From the NCBI GenBank assembly GCA_036387335.1, contig DASVTZ010000042.1, forward strand, positions 1-53,460: a stretch of 53,460 bases of DNA. The letters are read 5' to 3'. Of this stretch, positions 16,212 to 24,134 are shown piece by piece. Under the pieces are notes generated by a model that ran no database searches, was not told where the DNA came from, and worked only from the letters and a program-made list of their open reading frames with translations. The stretch comes from Longimicrobium sp. GTDB taxonomy: Bacteria; Gemmatimonadota; Gemmatimonadetes; Longimicrobiales; Longimicrobiaceae. How positions within the stretch are numbered: the first letter of the stretch is position 1; each line of letters begins with the position of its first letter. The position numbers and the translations under genes were made by a program.

Positions 16212-16682
16212 TCAGCTATCCTGGAAGGTGTAGCCGGTGCCGCCGGGCCACGCCGCTTCGGTGACGCTGGTGCAGGTGACGCGCGCGCCCGCGGCCGTGG
16301 AGTACACCACGCGGCAGGTGCGGGTCTTGAACTTCCGGTGCACGAAATCCGCCGTGTAGCCGGTCTGCCCGCCCGTGGTGATCTTGATCCCGACGTCGTC
16401 CGTGAGGCGGAACGATCCGGCGGTCGCGGTGGCGGCGGTTCCGGGGGTCTGCACGCTGGTCATGTACTGGTCCTGCCGGTTGTAGTGCTGCTCCTGCGCG
16501 GTCATGAAGTTCTTGGCGTCGCTCTCCATGGCGCGCTCGTAGGCATCTTCCTTGGTCTGCCCGAAGTTCATCTGGGCGACGCCCACGAGGATCGCGATCA
16601 CCGCCACCACGGCGATCAGCTCGATCATGGTGAATCCGCGCCGGGCACGGCGCGCGGTACGGCGGAGGGAGTGGTGCAGCAT
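16212..16682 (-). CDS. Type IV pilin-like prepilin
   Basis: The 156-residue protein has a short basic leader ending RRARRG, followed by FTMIELIAVVAVIAILVGVA. This is a class III prepilin signal with Phe+1 and Glu+5, followed by the hydrophobic pilin helix. The length fits a major or minor pilin. Two Cys in the C-terminal half (TCRV...VTCTS) can form the D-loop disulfide. It needs processing by PilD, which is not in the window. It lies near an MglA-like GTPase gene and 7.5 kb from pilQPONM. Confidence 0.85.
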   Translation of the reverse strand: MLHHSLRRTARRARRGFTMIELIAVVAVIAILVGVAQMNFGQTKEDAYERAMESDAKNFMTAQEQHYNRQDQYMTSVQTPGTAATATAGSFRLTDDVGIKITTGGQTGYTADFVHRKFKTRTCRVVYSTAAGARVTCTSVTEAAWPGGTGYTFQDS

Positions 16683-16833
16683 GGTGCCTCGAGGGGAGAG
16701 AGTGGTTCATTGGCGGGGAGCGGAGCCAGCGGCCTTCCCCGCGGCGCCACGATGGCGCCTGCAGGTAGATACCGCGGGTAAGCGGGTGCGGTTCCCGAAA
16801 ACGCAATCTTCTTTTCCCGGTACGGCAAAAGCA

Positions 16834-16909
16834 TCTCACGCAAAGGCGCGAAGCCGCAAAGGAAAGGAAGTGCGCGAGCTTTCTTCGCGTCTTAGCGCCT
16901 TCGCGTGAG
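16834..16909. repeat. Dispersed inverted repeat, copy 3
   Basis: The left arm CTCACGCAAAGGCGCGAAG pairs with the right arm CTTCGCGTCTTAGCGCCTTCGCGTGAG, with some bulged bases. It sits between the GTPase gene and the pilin gene. The arms differ in sequence from copies 1 and 4 but share the CTCAC...GTGAG ends. Confidence 0.6.
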
Positions 16910-16930
16910 GCCAATCTGTAGAAGCCCGCG

Positions 16931-17545
16931 TTACACCGCCGCGAGTCCCACACCCATGCGCGCCGCGAGCTCGGCCACTACGCGCTGGCGGACGAGGGAG
17001 ACCGCCTCACCCAGCGTGCCGAAAGCCCCTACGCCATCCACCGCCCTGGAAGCCCACGCCGGCGCGCCGCCGGGGTTCAGGATCTCCTGCATCTCGGCGA
17101 GCGGCATGCGATCGGGGAGGTCGCGCTTGTTGTACTGCATCACCAGCGGCACGCTCCGCAGGTCGTGGGAGTTGTCGATGAGGATGCGCTGCAGGTCGTC
17201 TAGGGCGTAGCGGTTGGCCTCCAGGCGCCGCGCCGAGCTGTCCGCCACGAAGACTACCGCGTCCGGCTTGCGCAGCACGAGCTTGCGCGCGCCGATGTAC
17301 TGGATCTGCCCGGGCACCGTCTTGAGGTTGATGGTCAGCCGCCACCCCTCCGGCAGCTCGCCCAGCTTCACCGGGAGGAGGTCGTAGAAGACGGTGCGCT
17401 CCCCCTCGGTGTTGATCCCCACCAGCTCGCCATGCCCCATCGCCGCCTGGATGTACTCCAGGTTGGTGGTCTTCCCCGAAAGGCCGGGCCCCGCGTACAC
17501 GACGCTGGCGCGGGCCTCGCGGCGCGCGTGGCTGTAGTCTGGCAT
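16931..17545 (-). CDS. MglA-like small Ras-type GTPase
   Basis: This 204-residue GTPase has the P-loop GPGLSGKTTNLEYI (about residues 19-32). A TVPGQIQY segment (about 76-83) replaces the usual DxxG, a feature of MglA, and NKRD (about 139-142) gives guanine specificity. MglA sets the leading pole and switches type IV pili and motility polarity in Myxococcus and relatives. The upstream gene ends 9 nt before this start, so they share a transcript. No roadblock-type MglB is seen here. Confidence 0.8.
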   Translation of the reverse strand: MPDYSHARREARASVVYAGPGLSGKTTNLEYIQAAMGHGELVGINTEGERTVFYDLLPVKLGELPEGWRLTINLKTVPGQIQYIGARKLVLRKPDAVVFVADSSARRLEANRYALDDLQRILIDNSHDLRSVPLVMQYNKRDLPDRMPLAEMQEILNPGGAPAWASRAVDGVGAFGTLGEAVSLVRQRVVAELAARMGVGLAAV

Positions 17546-17554
17546 GGTCGCCCC

Positions 17555-18163
17555 TCAGGCGTGGGAGGTGAAGGCCCGCACCGCGGCCGGCGGTGCCTGC
17601 TGCGCGAGGGCCTCGCGGAACAGCCGCGGCTGCGCCGCCAGCCCCAGCCGCGCCGTCTCGCCGGCGAACGCCTGCTCCGCCGCGCGCAGGTCGGCCGCGC
17701 AGGCGGGGGAGCCGAGCGCGATCTGGCGGGTCTGAAGCCCGCCCAGCACGTCACCGATGAGGCTGTAGGCCAGGAGCTGCGCGCGCTCCTCCGGCTCCAG
17801 CAGCGGCAACCCGAAGCCGCCGCACCCGTCCAGCCGCAGTGCGGCGTCCTCGCGCGCGATCAAGACGGTGACCTCCTCCATCTCCCCCGGCGTGGAGCGC
17901 ACGGGGGGCGCCTCGTCCGCCGGCTCGCGCCAGACCGCCGGGGGCGTTGCTGGCGCTGCGGCGGAGAGCGGCACCGCGACCGGCGCCGGGCGCTGTGCGG
18001 GCGCATCGGCGGAGAGGCGCATCCGCACCAGCAGCACGCCGGGCTCCTGCGCGTCGGGGCGCAGCTCCAGCACCTCGCCCCCGCCGGCGCGAATCGCGAA
18101 CCGCTCCTCGAACTCGAGCACGGCCCGCCCGTGCGCCTCCATCAGATCCTCAAGGCTGCTCAT
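17555..18163 (-). CDS. Unknown protein in the GTPase operon
   Basis: The 202-residue soluble protein has three visible parts. The N-terminal ~55 residues are amphipathic and predicted alpha/beta (MSSLEDLMEAHGRAVLEFEERFAIRAGG). A Pro/Ala-rich linker covers about residues 60-95. The helical C-terminal half contains LLEPEERAQLLAYSLIGDVLGG. It sits between a lipoprotein gene and the MglA-like gene with gaps of 13 and 9 nt. A GTPase regulator is possible from context, but it lacks a recognisable roadblock fold. I do not recognise a family. Confidence 0.6.
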   Translation of the reverse strand: MSSLEDLMEAHGRAVLEFEERFAIRAGGGEVLELRPDAQEPGVLLVRMRLSADAPAQRPAPVAVPLSAAAPATPPAVWREPADEAPPVRSTPGEMEEVTVLIAREDAALRLDGCGGFGLPLLEPEERAQLLAYSLIGDVLGGLQTRQIALGSPACAADLRAAEQAFAGETARLGLAAQPRLFREALAQQAPPAAVRAFTSHA

Positions 18164-18176
18164 CAGCCGGCTCCCG

Positions 18177-19852
18177 TCAGCGAAGGGGGATTCGCGCCAC
18201 GAGGATGCCTTTTGTGTCCCGCGGCACCACGACCACCACCGTTTCGCCGTTCACCCGCGCGAACGCCGCCAGCCCGGAGAGCCTGCCCAGCACGATCCTC
18301 CCCTGCCGCACCATGTCGCGCGCGCCGTAGATCTCCACGGCGTCCTCCGTGACCACGGCGAAGCGGCTGACGGCGCCCTCCTCGCGGAGCCACGTGGCGG
18401 CCTGCACCCCGGGCACCGCCAGCGTCTCGCGGAGGCGCAGCGCGTCGTCCAGCACGTGGATGCGGTCGCGGTCCAGCACCAGCACGCGCGCGCCGTCCTC
18501 GGACACATCCAGCGCGCGGGTCTCCGTGATGCGGTTATCGCCCAACAGGTTGCGGAAGGCGAGCAGCGAAACCACCGAGGGCTGGGAGCGGGCGTGGCGG
18601 TGGGCCCGTCCGGCCGGTCCAGGCGGATCAGCGGCACGTCCAGCTTGCAATCCGAGACCTCTCGATCCGGCGCCACGAACACGGGGCCGCCGGGGAGGGG
18701 CGAGGCGGCAATGGCGGTGCCACCCGCGTTCAGCACGCTGCAGCGGCCGACGTTCCCCGCCTGATAGACGATGCTGTCGCGGCCGGTGGGGACGGAGGCT
18801 TCCACCGTGGTCAGCTCCGCCGGGACCGAGTCGTTGGCGACCGTCTCCACGTTGAACTGCGGCGCGGCGAGGAACGGGTACGCCGTGCGCCCGGCGAAGG
18901 CGACCTCGCGCAGCCCCACTCCCTGGCTCCCTCCGCCGGGATCCACCATTTCGCTGGAGCCGAAAGCAGCCACCTCCGGGCAGTCGGGGCCCGCGCCCGC
19001 GCACACCAGCGCCAGGTTGCGGGCGTAGGGGCGTACCTGGTAGCGGAAGCTCTGAAACGTCGGTTTCCCGCTCTCGTCCAGCTGGCCGGCGGGGACGCGC
19101 ATCCTGGCGAGCAGCGGGGGGATGATCGTCTTCGAGAGCAGCCGGTTCCCCGCCGCCACGTCGAAGGCGGCGACCTCCACCCCCGCATCCGAGAGCACGC
19201 CCAACCGCCCGCGCATGTACGCCAGCGCCTCCGGGTGCGCGCCGACCGCGAAGGCGGGGCGCAGCGCCAGCGCCGCGAGGTCCACCACCCCGATCGTCCC
19301 CTTCACCTGGTCCGCGAAGTAGACCCGCCCCAGGTCGCGCGCGGCGGCGAGCGCCACCACCCGTCCCTCCACCGCGAGCAGGTGCCCCTCGTACACGATG
19401 GCCGGCTGCAGCGCCGCCAGCGCCAGCGACGCGACGGGGAGGGTGTCGCGGGTGGCGTACACGCGCTTCCCCTGTTCGTCCACCAGCGCGCCGGTCAGGA
19501 AGACGCGCCGCCCGCGCGCCAGGTCGGCCGGCAGACCGGTGAACGAAATGGAGGCGCTGTCGCGCACCGGCGGCCCCGTGCCGGAGCGCCAGAGGACGTT
19601 GCGGGCGCTGTCCACCAGAAAGATCTCCGACTGCACGCTCTTCCTACCGCGCGCGTTCACGGGAAAGGAGAGGCGGTCGCCCTCGCGCAGCGCCAGCGTG
19701 TCGGTGCCCAGGCGCAGGATCGGTGAGTCGGGGGAGATCGGGGTTTCGGTCGTGGGGGCGAAGAGCCCCGGCTGGTCCACGCACGCGGCCAGCGCCAGGG
19801 CGAGCGCCCCTGCGGCCAGCGCGCGGCGCGCGGGCGGAATGTAGTTATGCAT
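18177..19852 (-). pseudogene. Frameshifted secreted lipoprotein with repeat-propeller features
   Basis: The frame starting at 19852 encodes a lipoprotein signal (LALALAACVDQ) and about 420 residues of beta-rich, propeller-like sequence. Near 18579-18605 the protein pattern leaves this frame and continues in another: SQPSVVSLLAFRNLLGDNRITETRALDVSEDGARV to the stop at 18177. The original frame then turns into Arg/Trp/Ser-rich nonsense. One missing base in the CCC-rich stretch explains it, either as a real mutation or a sequencing or assembly error. The intact product would have about 558 residues. It is the first gene of the operon with the MglA-like GTPase. Confidence 0.65.
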
Positions 19853-20170
19853 GGCTCGGGTTCGGCCAGGGTGCGGCGGGCGCCCGGCTCGGCGACCCGC
19901 TCTAGGTCAGCGCGGGCGCGAGGGACTCTCGGTGGTAGGCTATCGGGTGTTTGGCTTGAATCATCAACGGTAGCAACCTACGTGTCCATGTGGTGGCTCA
20001 GCCAAACGTCATCCCCCTAGAAGCCCATTGATAAATACCCCGCTGCGCAAAACCGGTTTCCAGACGAGTTCGGATGCTAGCTTAGGTTGCTCGTATTTGG
20101 CAGGTGCAAGGAAACGTGATCTAGCCTCCGCCGACCGCGGTGGTCATCCTCGCCCCCACGCGCATGCGGC

Positions 20171-20233
20171 TTGCATTTGCACGGTTTGCACAACTCGCTT
20201 GCACATGTGTTACGCTTCTGCGATACTGGACCG
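20171..20233 (+). promoter_or_regulatory. Operator-like TTGCAC boxes before the HTH gene
   Basis: TTGCAC occurs at 20177-20182, 20186-20191 and 20199-20204, after a near-copy TTGCAT at 20171. The third box lies 17 nt before GATACT (20222-20227), a possible promoter pair. The segment ATACTGGaCcGG that follows recurs before the methylase gene, as does TTGCAC. This suggests autoregulation by the HTH protein. The rest of the 413-nt gap (19853-20265) shows no gene that I can support. Confidence 0.45.
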
Positions 20234-20265
20234 GTGGATTATCAACCCGCAACGACCAGGGTCTG

Positions 20266-20784
20266 ATGGCGAACGTCCCGCTCACTCCCGCGGAGATCCG
20301 AAGCAGGTTGATTGCTTTGATCGAAGCACGTCGTGGGAGCGCGTCACGAACGGTGATCGGCCGTCTAGCCAGGGAGGCAGGCGTGCAGGCTTCCACGCTT
20401 GCCCGTTACTTCGGGCTCTATCCGGGAAAACGTCAGACCGAGAGGCCTCACGAGGCGACCTTGCGGGCCGTGCTTCTTGCTCTTGGAGAGGATCCCAGTG
20501 AGTTCTTCCGCACCACGCTTACCCGGCAGCTAGAGTTCTGGCCGGCTGCTGTACCGACGCAGACGTCCGCTCTGAGGGATGTTACAGACTTCCTCAGCGA
20601 ACTCGCTTTAATCCTCCGGGATTTACCGGCGGCTGCGCGAGTGCGTGCCACGCGAGCCGCAACCGCCGCGGTTTTGGGCAGCGTCGCTGAGGCTGGCGTG
20701 ACTGTTCCGAACGCAGGCTACGAATTGCTCCGCCACCTCGACGCTCTGCAGCGCGAGGCTCCCTTAAAGATGATCGCGAGCTAA
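20266..20784 (+). CDS. HTH regulator of the methylase island
   Basis: This 172-residue protein has an N-terminal helix-turn-helix-like region. The segment IGRLAREAGVQASTLARYFGLYPG (about residues 26-50) has the A...GV....L.R pattern of XRE/Cro-type DNA-binding domains. The C-terminal part is helical and unassigned. The gene starts an island with visibly lower GC than its surroundings. Repeated TTGCAC boxes lie both before it and before the methylase gene. A controller role over the restriction-modification-like genes is inferred from this. Confidence 0.65.
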   Translation: MANVPLTPAEIRSRLIALIEARRGSASRTVIGRLAREAGVQASTLARYFGLYPGKRQTERPHEATLRAVLLALGEDPSEFFRTTLTRQLEFWPAAVPTQTSALRDVTDFLSELALILRDLPAAARVRATRAATAAVLGSVAEAGVTVPNAGYELLRHLDALQREAPLKMIAS

Positions 20785-20794
20785 ACAGGCGCGC

Positions 20795-20834
20795 GTGCAC
20801 ATGCACTTGTCAATTTGCACGCATACTGGTCTGG
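20795..20834 (+). promoter_or_regulatory. Second set of TGCAC boxes before the methylase gene
   Basis: GTGCAC (20795), ATGCAC (20801) and TTGCAC (20815) are followed by GCATACTGGTCTGG (20821-20834). The latter resembles the GCGATACTGGACCGG segment before the HTH gene. The shared arrangement suggests that one protein binds both sites. Confidence 0.4.
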
Positions 20835-20886
20835 TTTAGCCGACCGCGTCGCCGGCTCAGATGCCCCCGCTCGGCGGGAAGGATCT

Positions 20887-23304
20887 ATGATGAGGCAGCG
20901 CCTCCTCCTCAGCGAACTAGACACATGGAAGCTAGGACTCGGCCTGTTGCCAGTCTCGCTGTATGGGGCATCGACGGCACCGCGGTACGTGCTTCTCAAC
21001 GGCGCGGCCGGCAACTTCTGCCTCGACCTCTCGGAAGAAGGAGAGGCGGATCCCCGCAGTACCGCCTGGTCTGCGGACGTACGCCACCACGTGCGTGTCT
21101 ACCGCGGGTTCGTGGAGGTGCGGCAGTGGGATGTTGGCCCCCATGCGCTGGTCCGTTTCAACGAGGCGGAGATCGCCGGGCGCCTGCCGGAGTTCCACCA
21201 CCTTCTCGAACGCGCGGCGCCGCGTCGTCCCGAAGCATCGGTAGTCGCCCACTCCATTAAGCTCTTCCGCCGAATGCGGTCGGTGATACCTGAAGGTCAG
21301 GACGCGCTACGTGCCTTCTTGTATCTGATGGCCTCGGTCACCGAGCGGGACCGCGACGTAGTGGCGCTTGGCCGGTGGGGGCTGGACGAATCCGCCGTCG
21401 AAGCCGCGCAGCGGATCGGCCCCAACGCCTGGGCACGGTTCCAAGAGGAACTGACTCGCCCGCGGCCTCACGACGGCCTAGTGCCGGATCTCCACCTAAT
21501 CCTGCGGCATGCATCCGGCCGGTTATTCCAGGATGCGCACTACGTAGCGACAGAGGGAGTTCTCGAACTCGACCTCGGGCTGCTTCCCGATGTCTCACCA
21601 GTGCGGCAGGGCGGCGTGACTACCGGAGTGCACTTTACCCCGCTGTCGCTGGTGCGCACTATCGTTCAGGAAGCTCTCGCCGCGCTCGACTGGTCCGACG
21701 CAAGGCGCGAGGTCACCGTCTTCGATCCTGCCTGCGGCTCGGGGGAGTTCCTACGGGAAGCTGTCCGCCAGATTGGACTGCACCGCGAGGTCAAGCGAAT
21801 CCGCGTTATTGGCTGGGACCACTCACAGCCAGCGGTGGACATGGCGCGTTTTGCGCTCGCCTGGGAGACGCGGGACCTCGGGAGTACTTGCGAGGTGGAT
21901 GTCGTATTGCGCGACTCACTGCTTGGAGCCGAGGACTGGCCGCGCGGCGTTGACCTAGTGCTGATGAACCCACCCTTCGTATCCTGGCGGGAGATGGACG
22001 AGGCGCAACGCGACGCGGTGTCCAAAGTGATGAGGGAAGGATTTCCGGCGAAACAGGATATGGCGACCGCATTCCTTTGGCTCGCCGCCCGGTGCTTGGG
22101 CGACGGTGGCGTGCTTGGGACCGTATTACCTGCATCTTTCCTGGACGGGACTCTGACACGACCTGTGCGGGCGGCCATCGCGGAGCGCATGTCGCCGCGG
22201 CTCACCGCGCGCCTAGGGAATCAGCAGCTATTCGCCGGCGCCCTCGTCGACTCGGGAGTCTACATAGGCAAAGCGGGCGGCGCGGCAGAGCCTCCCCTGG
22301 CTGTCTGGGCTGACTTCCGGGAGTCTTCAGGGCCCGCAGCGCTGCGGCACCTGCGCCGTCTTCGCTTTACCCGGTCCGAGCCGGATCTAGAGGCGAACAC
22401 TGAGACCGAGGGGTACAGCATCTATCTCGCTCCCGAACTAGGTACTTCAGAGGCCAGTTGGGCGCCGCGCCCTCGAAGCGCGCGCCTGCTCATGCGGGCG
22501 ACGGAATCGCTCCCGCGTGTCTCCGAGTTGTTCGACGTGAAGCAGGGTACCCTCACTGGTCTCAACGAGGTCTTTATCGTTCGTGACACCGAACTCGCCG
22601 GCTGGGGGGAGGAGAGGCACTACTTCCGGCCCGCAATCCTCAACGACTCAATCGTCGACGGTGTGCTAACAGCTAAGTGGTACGTCTTCTATCCGCATGG
22701 GGAGCGAACGCTCAAGGACGAGCCTGCCCTGCGCCGGGCGGTTCCGCGCTACTTTGAGGCCGTGCTCCACCCGAATCGTCCCGCGCTGCAACAGCGCTCC
22801 GGCGTCATCGCAAAGCGATGGTGGGAGTTGACCCGCGCGCGTGCGTGGCAGCTCGAGCCTACGCCGAAGCTGGTGTCCACCTACTTCGGGGATACCGGTT
22901 CTTTCGCCTGGGACAACGCCGATGAGGAGTTTGTGGTTGTGCAGGGATACGGCTGGAATCCCAGGAAGCGTCTTCTGAACCTGCAGGCTCGTGGGTCGGT
23001 GCGCTTGGAGCCAGCGTACGGTCACGCGTACCTAGCGCTCCTGAACAGCGAATTGTTCTCTCGCCTACTTGCCGCGACATCGAACAGTATGGCGGGCGGG
23101 CAGTGGAACCTTTCCGCACGCTTCACGAAGCTGCTGCCACTTCCCGAGCTTCGGTCAGAGGCGCTCGGCGGCTCGGCGTTCCCGTTGCTCGCTGCTATCG
23201 GTGAGACAATCTCCGTTCAGGGGGTTGGTGAGGCGCGGAGGCGGTTTGGTCGCACATACCAGGAGACCGTGGCTGCTGTCTATGGTTTCCCTCCAGATCT
23301 GTAG
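20887..23304 (+). CDS. N6-adenine DNA methyltransferase (Eco57I/type IIG-like)
   Basis: The 805-residue protein contains SAM-binding motif I FDPACGSGEFL (residues 279-289) and catalytic motif IV NPPF (361-364), the signature of gamma-class N6-adenine methylases. The ~250 residues before motif I may be helical or nuclease-like, but I find no clear PD-ExK site. The C-terminal ~350 residues contain LFDVKQGTLTGLNEVFIV and KLLPLPEL, typical of target-recognition domains in type IIG/BREX-like enzymes. I favour the ATG at 20887 because of its GGGAAGGA box; a TTG at 20815 is possible. It is co-directional with the HTH gene and the unknown partner. Confidence 0.8.
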   Translation: MMRQRLLLSELDTWKLGLGLLPVSLYGASTAPRYVLLNGAAGNFCLDLSEEGEADPRSTAWSADVRHHVRVYRGFVEVRQWDVGPHALVRFNEAEIAGRLPEFHHLLERAAPRRPEASVVAHSIKLFRRMRSVIPEGQDALRAFLYLMASVTERDRDVVALGRWGLDESAVEAAQRIGPNAWARFQEELTRPRPHDGLVPDLHLILRHASGRLFQDAHYVATEGVLELDLGLLPDVSPVRQGGVTTGVHFTPLSLVRTIVQEALAALDWSDARREVTVFDPACGSGEFLREAVRQIGLHREVKRIRVIGWDHSQPAVDMARFALAWETRDLGSTCEVDVVLRDSLLGAEDWPRGVDLVLMNPPFVSWREMDEAQRDAVSKVMREGFPAKQDMATAFLWLAARCLGDGGVLGTVLPASFLDGTLTRPVRAAIAERMSPRLTARLGNQQLFAGALVDSGVYIGKAGGAAEPPLAVWADFRESSGPAALRHLRRLRFTRSEPDLEANTETEGYSIYLAPELGTSEASWAPRPRSARLLMRATESLPRVSELFDVKQGTLTGLNEVFIVRDTELAGWGEERHYFRPAILNDSIVDGVLTAKWYVFYPHGERTLKDEPALRRAVPRYFEAVLHPNRPALQQRSGVIAKRWWELTRARAWQLEPTPKLVSTYFGDTGSFAWDNADEEFVVVQGYGWNPRKRLLNLQARGSVRLEPAYGHAYLALLNSELFSRLLAATSNSMAGGQWNLSARFTKLLPLPELRSEALGGSAFPLLAAIGETISVQGVGEARRRFGRTYQETVAAVYGFPPDL

Positions 23305-23307
23305 ATC

Positions 23308-24096
23308 ATGCGACAGAAGCCGAAAGGGAAGATTCCGAAGCGGATGAAGGAGCCAGATCCTCCGCAGACACTCGACGTGAGATTCGATGAAAAAAAGGAT
23401 TTCTCAAACTCGGTCGCACGGCGCTGTGAGATGACACTGCGGTCACGGCTGAATGCTCCTAGCTTACGGCTCGTAGCCAACAACTATGCCAACAACAACA
23501 TCCGATTTGAGCTAAAGGGATCGTCGTTCGAGGCCAAGGCGGGCTCGCGCAGTTACACTGTGTTCCCGCTCCGCGACCTAACGGACCCGTTCTGGGTTGG
23601 CCTGCACATGGACTTTGTCCTTATAAAGACACACCTGCGCCTCACTGCCGCCAGTCTTGTTGTGTTCCATGGCGCCCGTGACGGTCCGCGCGTGCCGATC
23701 CTGCGGGCTGAGTGGGACTGCCCCTCAAGCGACGCGCGGCGGCGCCACGCGCAGCCGCATTGGCATGTGTACCAGCGTCAAGCAGTGCAAGACCTGGTGC
23801 TACCACCGCCGCAAGAGCCACAGCTTGCGGTGGTTCGGAGTTTGGATGACTATCGGCCCGGGGAACCCCTTTTTACCGACCGTCCCGCTGCTGTCCCCAA
23901 GCCCCACCCCGTTGCTGTTGGTGATTTGGAGCTGGTTATGACGAGCATCGGGGGCGAAAACGTGCACTTGGCCATGTCCGCCGAGTGGCACAAGGACGAG
24001 GGCGGACACTCAGTCCATTTTACCGAAACGAGCCTTGCACGGTGGCTGGACCGGTGCATCACCTACCTTCTGGTCCAGTTGGATCTCGCTGCTTAG
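23308..24096 (+). CDS. Unknown partner protein of the DNA methylase
   Basis: This 262-residue protein begins 3 nt after the methylase stop, so the two are almost certainly co-expressed. It opens with a basic tail (MRQKPKGKIPKRMKEP). Later it has a HAQPHWHVYQRQ segment (about residues 148-159) and a LAMSAEWH...SVHFTETSLARWLDRCITYLLVQLDLAA ending. Clustered His residues could bind metal or form a nuclease site. I know no family by name. Codon use is less GC-rich than in the flanks (for example the A-run near 23390), in line with acquisition. Confidence 0.7.
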   Translation: MRQKPKGKIPKRMKEPDPPQTLDVRFDEKKDFSNSVARRCEMTLRSRLNAPSLRLVANNYANNNIRFELKGSSFEAKAGSRSYTVFPLRDLTDPFWVGLHMDFVLIKTHLRLTAASLVVFHGARDGPRVPILRAEWDCPSSDARRRHAQPHWHVYQRQAVQDLVLPPPQEPQLAVVRSLDDYRPGEPLFTDRPAAVPKPHPVAVGDLELVMTSIGGENVHLAMSAEWHKDEGGHSVHFTETSLARWLDRCITYLLVQLDLAA

Positions 24097-24134
24097 CAGT
24101 TCTGTGTCCGACCGGCTCGGGCGCCCGCCTTCAG

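Noticed and set aside
20028-20501. 157-codon frame before and across the HTH gene
   Set aside because: It overlaps the HTH gene in another frame, has no ribosome binding site and crosses the TTGCAC boxes.
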